From: Doryteuthis pealeii
Taxonomy: Eukaryota > Mollusca > Cephalopoda > Myopsida > Loliginidae
Length of the DNA stretch: 64,000 nt
Direction of reading: 5' to 3'
NCBI GenBank assembly: GCA_023376005.1
Contig: CM042181.1
Location: forward strand, 1,715,133-1,779,132
Below the pieces are notes generated by a model. It did not search any database. It worked only from the letters and a program-made list of their open reading frames with translations, and was not told the origin of the DNA. The position numbers and the translations under genes were made by a program. Position 1 is the stretch's first letter. The number at the start of each line of letters is the position of its first letter. This document shows positions 32,825-44,205 of this stretch, one piece after another.

Positions 32825-35514
32825 TCAACAATCTGTTTGGGCTCCGTATTCTTTAAAAAGTTCTAAAACAGCAATGCGAATATTATTAGGCACATACTTA
32901 AGTGCGCACATGGCTGGGGTCCATCCGAAGTCATCCTTGGCGTTAACATCGGCTCCGGCTTCAAGGAGAACCCTAATGAGCTCAACTGAAGCCCAGGATT
33001 GTTCGTCTGTCAGCTTAAGTGCACGGTGCAAAATAGACTCACGGTCCAAAACTCTGAGATCCTCATTGAGGACTCTTTTGAGCTCTTCTCTAAATTCGCC
33101 GAGATACTCCGGGGAGGAATCCAAGAGTTCATTTTATACACCATGTACAAGAAGGTGTCGACTGCACTGGAATAATAGCTATCCACAAAAGACGGAGATA
33201 TAGATAGACGTTCTTTGACATAAAACCACAAGTCTAGAGCAGTCTGTGCTATTATTTTGAAAATATCAAACCCCCCATATCTAAAAAAACTCTTTTGAAG
33301 AGCTGGTTTCAGCAATTTCAGTAAATAGAGTTTCAAAATATAAAATATTGGGACCAACAAAAAATTTTTCATGGCAATATTCTTGGATATGATCAATCAG
33401 CTCCTTAACTTTCTCCATATTGTTTTCAAATTTGGCAATTAATGCCGTTTGTAAAAGAAACTGTAAATATAGTCTGTTATTTCTTCCCAGAATTCTTTCA
33501 GTGACTAGAATACTCTGGTAAGCAAGACGTAAAGGGTCCTCTCCTAGGTTTTCCAATTCTTCCTCAGTGGTAAATTCTACAGAATAATCCAGAATCGCTC
33601 GTGCAGGAACATGACATGTCTTGGGAATACCGCCTCTCCACCTCGCTGCTAAAGCTCCCCGCCATGCTACTAAAACTGTTATCTGATCACATACATAACA
33701 CGCATTTAAGATTTCCAAAGCCTCTATCTTATCTATCTCCAAATAGGAGGGATGCGTACCCAAACTCTTCAACAATCTCTAGGTTTTGATTGAAAGCTGC
33801 CCATATTAAAGGGTCCAGGCCTTCGTGGCTTTGGATCCTAACATCAGCACCAGCGTCGATTAGGAGGTTGATGCCTTCTCTATGATTCCACGCAACGGCT
33901 AAATGAAGGGCGGTGAAACCCTCTTCGTCTTGGTGGTTAACGTTCGCGTCCTTACTAATTAGGAATTTGCAGATTTCGCCGTTGCTAGTCGAGTTCATCA
34001 ACGGGACCATTCCGTGCAAGCTCGGACGATTAATATCAGCTCCCATCGCTACTATCAGTTTCACGGTGATTATATTCTCAACTAATATAGCATAAGTGAG
34101 CGGTGATATGGGGCCGCAGATGGTGTCGTTTATGTTGGGGAGGTGCTGCAGGATCAGATGGATTAGCTCTTGATTACCGTGCTCTACGGCGATAATGAGT
34201 GGATGGCTGGATTCTTTCCAGCATTCGGATATTTTCTCAGGTCCATGAAGGAGAGAAAGTTCGAGGAGGTAACGGGAGATTTCGAACTTTTTATCATGAA
34301 TTGCTATATAGAGAGGTAGAAAACTATGATTTGTAGAACCCAAAACCTTGATGCATTGGTCGGGCTCAAGGGTTTCGAACAGTGCCTTGATCTCGTCCAA
34401 AGAATTGTGTTCGATTAATACGGATAGTCGGTTAACGATGTCCATCGTGGCTCTTGTGTCAGAGTTGTATTCTCTTGAGATGCTACAAGAAAAGAATATA
34501 AATAAATAAGTCTGAGAGAGAAAAGGGTTAAATCGAAGGTAACGGACCTATATTTGACCAAAGAAAGCGCGTTGTGTAATGGTTAAAGTCATGGGAAATG
34601 AAGTCGTCGCCCCGAGTTCAAATCCGTGGTAATTGCATTTCATTTAGCGCTAATGCCCCTGGGAAAGGTATGAATCCTACTCTCTTCAGCTATGGGTAAA
34701 TAGTAGGGCAGACTGGACGGACTCTTTAACTTTGGTTAGGCAACCGGTCTAGGAGAAGGAAAACTCTTAATTCAAACCTGTTGAACTTCGCTTAAGAAAT
34801 TGACTTTTTGTCGCATCCTGCTTGTGCGGAGGGATTGGTATATGTATAATTTGATATACCAAACTTGTTGGTAAATCCTCGCGGTGAAAAAAAAAACCCA
34901 GCAAATAGCTTGATTGTAAAAATATACTACCAAACATCAACCGGGAAGAAAAAAATTTTTGTAAAAAAGAAAAGACCAAGATAATCGTACCAACAAAAAA
35001 TAATCTAGTAGTACAATATTTGGACAAAAAACAATTTATATACATATAAGATATATATATTCATACAAAACCGCCAGGAGACTAAAACTAATAAGTAAAA
35101 AGTCAGATCTTAGCCCTGAAGGGCATTAAGCGAAACTTTTAGTCGGACTCATTAAATTTATCTTTATATATATATATATAACAGATTTTTGGACTGCGTC
35201 CTATTCCTATTTTTGTTAAATATCTACACACTGAAAATGAATAATATCAATTTTCATTGTATAATATCCGACAAAAGAAAATCTTAATATCTTTGGTTCA
35301 GACAAAAAATAACTTCATATTTATTATATTTTAACGGGATAGGTTTTTTTTTTAAATCAAAAATAAATATTTTCTATTAAAGATAAATGATATACACAAG
35401 ATGATGATACCCATAATAGAAATCAAATAACCGGGTGAAAATACTTTTAGAATGTCTTCAAATCCAGATTTAAATGAAAGGGAAATAATTCGAAAGTAAC
35501 TTACCTTCAGCCAT
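32825..35514 (-). pseudogene. FEM-1-like ankyrin/TPR gene, copy 4 (frameshifted)
   Basis: Exon 1 35,505-35,514 and exon 2 34,482-32,825 on -. Landmarks in order are MDIVNRLSVLIEHNSLDEIK, six ankyrin repeats, KIEALEILNACYVCDQ, TERILGRNNRLYLQF, VDTFLYMVYKM, ELIRVLLEAGADVNAKDDF and GAQTDC. Frame breaks near 34,461 (1 nt), 33,761 (1 nt inserted), 33,287 (AAAAAAAC tract) and 33,120. It differs from copies 1 and 2 at many single residues (for example AVAWNHREG, ALKLTDEQ), so it is a distinct paralogue and not a simple assembly echo. The intron holds S1 (34,560-34,852, +) and an F3a hairpin (35,102-35,148, +) with a mutated core (GAAGGGC). Confidence 0.85.
34560..34852 (+). mobile_element. tRNA-derived SINE (S1), copy 4 intron
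   Basis: A box TTGTGTAATGGTTAAAG and B box GAGTTCAAATCC, at the same insertion point as in the other copies. Confidence 0.75.
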
Positions 35515-36109
35515 TTTTATCGCTTTTTGTTTAGACATAAAACTCTTTTTTCCACAGCAAAACTAACCGTTTAAAAACTAAAAGACTAATAGATAGGTAA
35601 TAGAATTCATTAAAAATTTTAAAGTACTACTGCTTGTACTTTATCGTAAAACATACAGTTTAAAATCCGATAGTACAGCAACGATAATTTCGAAAAACGT
35701 AGACGTTGTCAGCATCTAATACGTATGTTTCCATCGGTGAAGGGTTAAAAATATACTGATATATAAAAATGAGGTTTTAAAAGTATATATGGTTTACTTT
35801 TATAGGATTTTATTATTTTAATGAAAAGAAAAGAAAAGCATTGGGTGTGACCAAAATTAAGTAAGAAGTTCCGTCATCCGGGTTCTCGCTTACTGGCCAT
35901 AGTTTGAAAACTACAGTCCAACGTTGTCGCCAGTTCGATCCTTATTGGCGGCTGCTAAACCCACATGAATGGTGGTTGGGGTGATTGATTAATTTGAATG
36001 GTATAACGGCCTACCTAGGGATATTTTATGTGTAACGGTTAGGAAATTACGTACATTTTATATTCATATTACTTGTGTAGTTTAGATTGGAATACTTTAG
36101 ACCATATAT

Positions 36110-36640
36110 ATATATATCAACCCCTAAGAACGAGTCTTGATATAAACATCTTCTGTCGGGAGACTACAAACGGTTAACTATCGAGAATTTTTTCTCGTAT
36201 GTCCTTATGTCGAAGTCTATAGAATACGTCGCTTATGAGTTCATTAGGTCCAACCAAAATATGTCACGTGATCAGTTTTGGCCATATTGAAGAAAGAACG
36301 TAGATATTTTTGAACAATTTAAAAAGAAAATCTCGACCAAAACGAGTTGTTACAAAAAACCCCAGATAATTCAAAGATCAAATTATGCAACTGGGGAAAA
36401 TTACTTACCATTATCTTGAAATATAAGTAAAACAGTCCGTTTATTTACAACATTTTAGTTTCTTTATTGACATTTTTTTAGTATTCTGTATTCATGTTTC
36501 TTATACTAAAAAAAACTCTCGCATAGAAATTCATAAAAATCTTCTGGTATAATTATTCAGACTCTTATCTTTATAGTAAAAAAAGGTTCATTTTTACATA
36601 TATCATAAAATAAAATATGGTGGGGTACATTGTATATTCA
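36110..36640 (-). repeat. Segment C, partial copy
   Basis: Matches the right half of 28,440-29,000, with an extra ~70 nt around CACGTGATCAGTTTTGGCCA that the other copies lack. Confidence 0.55.
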
Positions 36641-36764
36641 TATTATTTGCCTTTTATATATGAATAGATAGATGTATCTTTAAAATATCAAGATTGAAGC
36701 TGGCACACCTTGCATACAGCAGAACTAACCGTTACACATAAAATACCCGTATATAGGTTGTTAT

Positions 36765-36968
36765 ACCGGACAGCAAGGGAGTCTATCACCTTTTCACTAG
36801 CGCCAGACCAGGGAGATTTTTTTGCATCAGTCGTGGAGCAATACACCTACCATCAAATCCCCACTTTATCTAAGCTGTGCAAGTTATGCGCTGAGTTTGT
36901 GAGGGCCATTATCGAATACACAACCTCCTGGTTCCTTGGCGGATGCTCTATCCACTGACCTAAACTGA
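36765..36968 (-). mobile_element. tRNA-derived SINE (type S3)
   Basis: The minus strand starts with an A-box-like TCAGTGGATAGAGCATCCGC and B-box-like GTGTATTCGATAATGG, then the S3 body ending at the AGACTCCCTTGCTGTCC block. It lies in the spacer of P3. Confidence 0.6.
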
Positions 36969-37114
36969 TCCAAATATACTTAAATAAACAAAATACCCCC
37001 CCTGTTAGTGGGCTTAGAATATGCTGACTGCAAAGAAGTAATACCCCCCCCCACCAAAGGTGTGCCAAGCGTATAACATTAAACTGCATATAATGGCGAG
37101 GCTCCAGTTCTGCT

Positions 37115-37638
37115 GAATACAAGGTGTGTCAAAAAGTATAATGCAATACTCCACTTTGGCCCTATCTTGGGCTAGACGGGCGGTCAGAGAGGCCCCCTCT
37201 GATCAATCGGCTGGTCACGTCAAGCCCTAGCACCTATATGATTTTCCCAACCCTATTGCCTTTATGGCAAGCCCCAACCCCTTTTTATCATATGGGTGCT
37301 AGAAGGTGGTGACTGAGGGTCTACATGTCCAGGGAATGACGTTAAACTCTATCTGATAGTGAGGTTCGTTTTGGAGGTTTGGGGAATGTGGAGCACCCCT
37401 TCATCACCATCCCTCCTTGTTCCACTCTGACCCGGAGTGGTAGTACCTGTTAGGGTCCCATTGATGGGTTAAATAGAAAAATGTATTTATAAAAAAATTG
37501 TATTATCCATTAAGAATTGATTTATTTCAAAACTTTATCGGCATTAAATGACCCACTGAAGTTGATATGCCGTAAAACAAAACAAACCAAACCAAAAAGT
37601 ATAAAGACTGAAGATGCTTTTTGACACACCTTGTATTC
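37115..37638. mobile_element. 524-bp element with perfect 22-bp terminal inverted repeats
   Basis: The left end reads GAATACAAGGTGTGTCAAAA (then AG) and the right end is its exact reverse complement (37,617-37,638). The GTGTGTCAAAAAG terminus recalls mariner-type ends, but that is only a resemblance. The interior is the long form of element E. A third, diverged end lies near 36,694-36,722. Confidence 0.6.
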
Positions 37639-37714
37639 TGAAAAAAAATTCATTGTTCATTTCTATCTTGGGAAATACAGCTTCAATCTTGATATTTTAG
37701 ACATAGATCTATCT

Positions 37715-37975
37715 ATACATATAAGTAAGTAAAGTCGTCGGGGCGGTCTAAAGTCGGTATCAGCCAGACAGCGAGGGAGTCTATCCCCTTTTCACTTGCG
37801 CTAGACCAAGGAGATTATTTTACCGTCTGAGGTGGAGCGCCACACCTACCGTCAGCTCCTTACTTTACCGCACAGATCCCTGTGCTACTCATACACCGGG
37901 TTGGCGAGAACTGGTATCGAACTAGGAACCTTGTGGTTTCTAGCCGAACGCTCTACCGACTGAGCTATACATATA
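37715..37975 (-). mobile_element. tRNA-derived SINE (type S3), best head
   Basis: The minus strand has TAGCTCAGTCGGTAGAGCGT (A box) and CCTAGTTCGATACCAG (B box), so the head looks like a tRNA, then the S3 body. The missing acceptor-stem pairing and the attached body argue against a working tRNA gene. Confidence 0.65.
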
Positions 37976-38877
37976 TAAAATGCAAATAATATGAATATAC
38001 AATGTACGTAATTTCCTAACCGTTACACATGAAATATTCCTAGTTAGGTTGTTATACCGTTCAAATTAATCAATCAACCCAACAACCAATTGATAGAACA
38101 GCCGCCAATAAGGATCGAACTGGCGACAACGTTGGACTGTAGTTTTCAAAGTATGACCTGTAAGCGAGAACCCGGATGACGGAAATTCTTACTTAATTTT
38201 GATCATACCCAATGCTTTTCTTTACATTAAAATAATAAAATCCTATAAAAGTAAACCATATATACTTTTAAAATATCATATTTATATATCAATATATTTT
38301 TAATCCTTCACCGATGGAAACATACGTATTAGATGCTGGCAACGTCTACGGTTTTCGAAATTATCGTTGCTGTACTATCAGATTTTAAACTCTATGTTTT
38401 ACGATAAAGTACAAGCAGTAGTGCTTTTAAATTTTTAATGAATTCTATTACCTATCTATTAGTCTTTTAGTTTTTAAACGGTTAGTTTTGCTGTGGAAAA
38501 AAAGAGTTTTATATCTAAACAAAAAGCGATAAAAATGGCTGAAGGTAAGTTACTTTCGAATTATTTCCGTTTCATTTAAATCTGGATTTGAAGACATTCT
38601 AAAAGTATTTTCACCCGGTTATTTGATTTCTATTAAAGTTATCATCATCTCTCGTATAGTATTTATTCTTAATAGAAAATATTTATTTTTGATTAAAAAA
38701 TAACGTATCCCCAAAAAATATAACTAAAATGAAAAATAAAAGTTATTTTTTTGTCTGAATCAAAGATATTAAGATTTTCTTTTCTGGTCGGATATTATAC
38801 AATGAAAATTGATATTATTTATTTTCAGTGTATAGATATTTAACAAAAGTAGGAATAGGACGCAGTCCAAAAATCTG

Positions 38878-38922
<45 letters not shown>

Positions 38923-38935
38923 ATAAATCTAATGA

Positions 38936-38982
38936 GTCAGACTAAAAGTTTCGCTTAATGCTCTTCAGGGCTAAGATCTGAC
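38936..38982 (-). ncRNA. Hammerhead-like hairpin (F3a), copy 5 intron
   Basis: Intact core: CCCTGAAGAGC, ATTAA, GCGAAACTTTTAGTCTGAC on the minus strand, with the 5' partner GTCAGA. Confidence 0.4.
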
Positions 38983-39254
38983 TGTTTACTTATTAGCTTT
39001 AGTCTCCTGGCGGGTTTGTATGTATATATATATATATATCTTATATGTATATATGCATATAAATTGTTTTTTTTCTTTTGGCCAAAAAATTGTACTAATA
39101 GATTTTTTTTGTTGGTACGATTATCTTGGTCTTTTCTTCTTTTTTTAAAAAAGATTTTTCTTCCCGGGTGATGTTTGGTAGTATATTTTTACAATCAAAC
39201 TAGAGTTTTTATCACCGCGAGGATTTACCAACAAGTTTGGTATATTAAATTATA

Positions 39255-39910
39255 CTAGCAAATATATGCACCCTCCGGGTGCAAGTATTTAAGTTTTAAT
39301 GTAATAAAATATTGTATTGAATTAGAAAGACTAATAAAACTAAATAAGAATACAGATAAAAAGATTTGAAACAGAAGGAGTATAATAAAAGTTTTGAAAC
39401 AGAGGGAGTATAATAAAAAATGGAACAACTGAAACTTATTCTTCCATCACTCTCGTCTTTCATTGTTAGTTCTTCTTATTTAAGTATTTAGTTAAAAGAG
39501 GAAGTAAAGAATAAAATGACAGTTATTTTATCTTGTTAATGGATTTCATTTAAGATTCATTGAAGAGATTTTTGCTTATATTCATTAAAATAAAACCAAA
39601 CAGTTAGAAATCAATAATACTAAGCACATATTTATTAAATTCGATTTTTTAATATTAATATGCAAATTAGCCTTCCCGTTCACACTGTAAACCTCTATTT
39701 TGTTGTATATATAAATATAATTGCATGTTGCCAGTATGGAGACATAGTTAACAGTATTAATAATGTAAGACAATTTTATTAATAATTGAGGTTTAGATAA
39801 AAAATAAAATCATGGAGAATGTGATGTCAATAACTAAGAGAATTGTGACTTGAGTAGGAATTTAGTTTCGGTTACAGACAGAAAAACACACAATCTCCAT
39901 TATAATAAGA
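39255..39910 (-). mobile_element. Helitron-like element (subfamily b), complete, 656 bp
   Basis: The minus strand starts TCTTATTATAATGGAGATTG after A, and ends with hairpin GCACCC/GGGTGC, nine bases, CTAG before T. The ends are homologous to the 370-400 bp subfamily (GTTACAGAC near the 5' end, CCGGAGGGTG at the 3' hairpin), but the centre is different. It sits in the copy 5 intron. Confidence 0.7.
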
Positions 39911-39941
39911 TATATATATATATATATATATATATATGACA

Positions 39942-40297
39942 TCATTATTGAGCTGCTTAGCTTCTGTGTCGCAGTCGTCTAGTCAACCCTGTGTGTTGCA
40001 TTCCAGATCTTCCACGCTTGAAGGTGTGGTGGTACATTTCTTCAGCGTTGTCTTAATATGATCTTTGAAGAACTTCGGGGGTGGGGCTCCTGTCCTCTGC
40101 GTACCATCTGTAATTTCACTAGAGAACAGCAACGTCTTCATTGTCATAAACAACCAAATGTAGATGGGAATTTCCCATGCAATGTGTGCAACCATATTTG
40201 CAAGTCCAGAATTGAACTCATGAGCCACCAGCTGGTCCACAACTGAAGATATGGAATGACACCATCGCCGTCTGCGAGGTACTTCCAAAATAAAAGA
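39942..40297 (+). mobile_element. LINE 3' fragment with internal inversion, copy 3
   Basis: The best preserved copy. The + finger reads NFPCNVCNHICKSRIELMSH, then QLVHN and stop (about 40,168-40,245). The inverted part on - reads TDGTQRTGAP, KFFKDHIKTTLKKC and SVEDLECNTQG. The inversion joint is near 40,122. It lies inside the copy 5 intron. Confidence 0.65.
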
Positions 40298-40556
40298 TAT
40301 ATATATATATATATATAAACATGTTTGTAAACCCTTGCGGTAAGAAAAAAAACACGGCAAATAGTTTGATTGTAAAAATATACTACCAAACATGACCTGG
40401 TGAAAAATTTGAAAACAAAGAAAAGACCAACCGAAAATAATCGGTTAATACTTGGCCAAAAGAAATATATATATATATATATATATACCTCCAGGATTTT
40501 CTAAAGCTAAAGAGTGCTCAATACCTAACTAGAGGAAATAATAAAGTTAAACTTAA

Positions 40557-40630
40557 TGAGTCATATATACCTACTAACAGTTTCGCATATTAGCTCTTCA
40601 GGGCAAAGATCTGTTAGTAGGTATATCTGA
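40557..40630 (-). ncRNA. Hammerhead-like hairpin (type F3b)
   Basis: Same as 25,692-25,766, antisense to FEM-1 copy 5 and located in its intron. Confidence 0.4.
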
Positions 40631-40879
40631 TGCCTTAGGTTTAACTTTATATGATGAGTTATTTTCGAATTTTTTTTCTTTCATTTTAATCTGCATTTGA
40701 AGACATTTAAAACAATCGGTCGACAATTTGAACCCCCCCCACACACACACTAATGGGACTGCCTGTTTGATGCGAATAAGAGAGACTCTTCTTTATATAT
40801 ACGAAGGAGATATTTTCATTTTGATATAAGTATACGGAGTATATCATGTAGGCAGCGCGTGCAAGGGTTAATGTCACGG

Positions 40880-41103
40880 GAAAAGGTCAATTTCTTAATT
40901 TAACAGGTTTGAATTCAGAGTTTTCCTTCTCCTAGACCGGTTGCCTAACCAAGTTAAAGAGTCCAGCCTGTCCCAGTATTTTCCCATAGCTGGAGGGAGA
41001 GTAGGATTCATACCTTTCCCAAGGGTAGTAGCGCTAAATGAAATGCAATTACCACAGATTTGAACTCGGGCGGGCGACTTTAACCATTACACCACTTTCT
41101 TTG
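40880..41103 (-). mobile_element. tRNA-derived SINE (S1), copy 5 intron, eroded
   Basis: Shares GGTTGCCTAACCAAG and GCGCTAAATGAAATGCAAT with the other copies. The A box is damaged (CTTTAACCATTACACCAC on +) and the 3' end is truncated. Confidence 0.65.
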
Positions 41104-42836
41104 ATCGAATATAGGTCCGTTACCTTCGATTTAACCCTTTTCTCTCTTAGACTTATTTATTTATATTTATACTCTTTTTTTGTAGCATCTCAAGAGAATA
41201 CAACTCTCGACACAAGAGCCACGCTGGACATCGTTAACCGACTATCCGTATTAATCGAAGACAATTCTTTGGACGAGATCAAGGCACTGTTCGAAACCCT
41301 TGAGCCCGAACAATGCATCAAGGTTTTGGGTTCTACAAATCATAGTTTTCTACCTCTCTCTATAGCAATTCATGATGACAAGGTCGAAATCTCCCGTTAC
41401 CTCCTCGAACTTTCTCTCCTTCATGGACCTGAGAAAATATCCGAATGCTGGAAAGGATCCAGCCATCCACTCATTGTCGCCGTAGAGCGGTAATCAAGAG
41501 TTGATCCATCTGATCCTGCAGCACCTCCCCAATATAAACGACACCATCTGCGGCCCCATATCACCGCTCACTTATGCTATATTAGTTGAGAATATAATCG
41601 CCGTGAAACTGATAGTAGCGATGGGAGCTGATATTAATCGACCGAGCTTGCAGGGAATGGTCCCGTTGATGCACTCGACTTGCAACGGCGAAATTTGCAA
41701 ATTCCTAATCAGTAAGGACGCGAACGTTAACCACCAAGACGAAGAGGGTTTCACCGCCCTTCATTTAGCCGTTTATTGGAATCATAGAGAAGGCATCAAC
41801 CTCCTAATCGACGCTGGTGCTGATGTTAGGATCCAAAGCCACGAAGGCCTGGACCCTTTAATATGGGCAGCTTCATCAAAACCTAGAGATTGTTGAAGAT
41901 TTGGGTACGCATCCCTCCTATTTGGAGATAGATAAGATAGAGGCTTTGGAAATCTTAAATGCGTGTTTGTATGTGATCAGATAACAGTTTTTAGCATGGA
42001 GGGGAGCTTTAGCAGCGAGGTGGAGAGGCGGTATTCCCAAGACATGTCATGTTCCTGCACGAGCGATTCTGGATTATTCTGTAGAATTTACCACTGAGGA
42101 AGAATTGGAAAACCTAGGAGAGGACCCTTTACGTCTTGCTTACCAGAGTATTCTAGTCGCTGAAAGAATTCTGGGAAGAAATAACAGACTATATTTACAG
42201 TTTCTTTTACAAACGGCATTAATTGCCAAACTGGAAAACAATATGGAGAAAGTTAAGGAGCTGATTGATCATATCCAAGAATATCGCCATGAAAAATTTT
42301 TTGTTGGTCCCAATATGTTACATTTTAAAATTCTATTTACTGAAATTGCTGAAAACCACTCTTCAAAAGAATTCTTTAGATATGGGGGGTTTGATATTTT
42401 CAAAATAATAGCACAGACTGCTCTAGACTTGTGGTTTTATGTCAAAGAACGTCTATCTATATCTCCGTCTTTAGTGGATAGCTATTATTCCAGTGCAGTC
42501 GACACCTTCTTGTACATGGTGTATAAAATGAACTCTTTGAATTCCTCCCCGGAGTATCTCGGCGAATTTAGAGAAGAGGTCAAAAGAGTCCTCAATGAGG
42601 ATCTCCGAGTTTTGGACCGTCAGTCTATTTTGCACCGCGCACTTAAGCTGACAGAGGAACAATCCTGGGCTTCAGTTGAGCTCATTAGGGTTCTCCTTGA
42701 AGCCGGAGCCGATGTTAACTCCAAGGATGACTTCGGATGGACCCCAGCCATGTGCGCACTTAAGTATGTGCCTAATAATATTCGCATTGCTGTTTTAGAA
42801 CTTTTTAAAGAATACGGAGCCCAAACAGATTGTTGA

Positions 42837-43500
42837 AAAAGCGGAGGTTCTTCATCTATGGATCGTACCTCCTGGGGGCGCTGTCCGATAACTCCCTGGA
42901 ACTTTATGTTGTGGATCATATTTATTCGAATCGTTAGTGGCGGGGTCAGTTAAGAGACATGATGGATTTTAGACTATGTAATCCCACCTGATATAATAAG
43001 AAACATCGATTTCTCAGTTAAGTTGACTGATGAAGAACCATGGGCTTCGGTTGGGTGCATTAGGGCCCTTCTTGAAGCCGGTGCCCTAAGGATAATTTCG
43101 GATGTACCCTAGTCATGTATGCCCTTAAGCATGTAGCTTAAAATATTCACATTGCTATCTTAGAATACTTTGATGAATACAGATGCCACTCAGATTGTTA
43201 AAAAAGCGGAGGTTCTTCAGCTATGGATCGTACCTCCTGGGCACTGTCGTAACTCCCTGGAACATTATGTTGTGGATCATATTTATTCGAGTGGTTAGTG
43301 GGTGGGTGGGGGGTCAGGTAAAAGGCACATGATTGATTTTAGACTATGAAATCTCACCTAAGAACGGGATACATCGATTCTCAGTTAGTTGGTTGACAAA
43401 GTACTTCGGTTGGATCTTTAGTGTCCTCCTTGAAACCTGAGCTGTAAGGATATCTTGGGACAGACCACAGAAACTAAATAAGAACGAATATAAAAAATTA
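42837..43500 (+). pseudogene. Tandem decayed FEM-1 last-exon units after copy 5
   Basis: After the normal 3' flank, a second unit (43,019-43,200) reads EEPWASVGCIRALLEAGA, then MYALKHVA, stop, NIHIAILEYFDEYR. Frameshifts and stops show decay. A third unit (about 43,390-43,470) keeps only CTTGAAACCTGAG..AAGGAT. The series ends GACAGACCACAGAAACTAAA at an (AC)n(AT)n tract. Confidence 0.65.
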
Positions 43501-43518
43501 TTATTTAAAATTATTTTA

Positions 43519-43555
<37 letters not shown>

Positions 43556-43585
43556 ATATATATATATATATTATATATATATAAC
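43519..43585. repeat. Compound (AC)n(AT)n microsatellite
   Basis: AC repeat of about 12 units followed by AT. The same arrangement terminates the decayed FEM-1 units near 50,222, 50,742, 54,000 and 54,506. Confidence 0.9.
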
Positions 43586-43893
43586 ATAGAATAAATATAC
43601 TCAAAATTTGAACATGCAACATTAGACAGTCCTCATTGTTTTTTTTTTTAAACAAGTTTTAATAAATACATCACTGGTATTATATATCTATATATAGTTT
43701 GTTTTATTTTAATACATATTTAAAGTTTACATTTCAAATTGTTTTATTTTTTAATCCTTTAATGAATTTGATGATTTTACTTACTTAGGGTACAAACTCG
43801 CTGACATTGAATTTTTTATTCCCACCCCTCAGGCAATATGTTTCAAAAATCTATTTTTACATCGCCCGGAGGTTATTTTTTATTTTGTACTAG
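43586..43893 (+). mobile_element. Helitron-like element, 5' truncated
   Basis: Lacks the TC end (replaced by the microsatellite) but has the body and the 3' end CGCCCGGAGG, T-rich tract, CTAG, T. Confidence 0.6.
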
Positions 43894-43984
43894 TAATAAT
43901 AATACAATATATACAATTATATATAGTTTTTCAGCACACATAGTCACGTCTTCAGTTGCTTTCTTTGAAAAATTTAAAATTCTA

Positions 43985-44205
43985 GTGGGGAGTCCATTTG
44001 GTGTAGTGGCTAACACGCAGATCAGTGATATATTAGAGAGCGAGGTCGAACTCCAGACCCGTTTACTTTTGGTCTATCATTTTTGGGAAATGTATGAACC
44101 CCTACCCTCCCCTCAGCTATGGATGACCTAATCTAACAGTTCTAAAAGAGCGGCTTTGGTATTAAATAACCCAAGAATATTGAAGTGCCGTAAAACAAAT
44201 AAACC
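43985..44205 (+). mobile_element. tRNA-derived SINE (type S4)
   Basis: A box TTGGTGTAGTGGCTAACACG and B box GAGGTCGAACTCC give the clearest head of the type. Tail AACCCAAGAATATTGAAGTG then CCGTAAAACAAAT. Confidence 0.65.

Larger units (their letters stand above)
25660..36010. repeat. Right arm of palindrome P2 (~10 kb)
   Basis: Partner of 15,100-24,680 in inverted orientation, separated by a ~1 kb spacer. Its outer part (FEM-1 copy 4) also serves as the left arm of P3. Confidence 0.85.
32600..36100. repeat. Left arm of palindrome P3
   Basis: FEM-1 copy 4 with its promoter block, inverted relative to 38,000-43,050. Exon 1 coordinates sum to 74,049 while exon 2 coordinates sum to about 75,665. 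The difference of ~1.6 kb is the Helitron and LINE insertions inside the copy 5 intron. Confidence 0.85.
38535..42836 (+). pseudogene. FEM-1-like ankyrin/TPR gene, copy 5 (intron expanded, frameshifted)
   Basis: Exon 1 38,535-38,544 and exon 2 41,186-42,836. The intron is about 2.6 kb against about 1 kb elsewhere, because it contains a Helitron (39,255-39,910), a twin-primed LINE fragment and an F3b element. Frame breaks: about 41,491 (GAGCGG, 2 nt missing, stop soon after), 41,874 (2 nt), 41,968 (1 nt) and 41,993 (2 nt). From 42,105 to the stop the frame is open for 243 codons, ending GAQTDC. It carries its own residues (EDNSLDEIK, LSIAIHDDK, EYRHEKFF). S1 in the intron (40,880-41,103) is 5' and 3' eroded. 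Confidence 0.85.
38000..43050. repeat. Right arm of palindrome P3
   Basis: Inverted partner of 32,600-36,100, carrying FEM-1 copy 5. It is longer because its intron holds additional mobile elements. Confidence 0.85.

Noticed and set aside
37900..37975. Possible functional tRNA gene on the minus strand
   Set aside because: A and B boxes are good, but the acceptor stem does not pair and the sequence continues into the S3 body shared with other copies. It is a SINE head.
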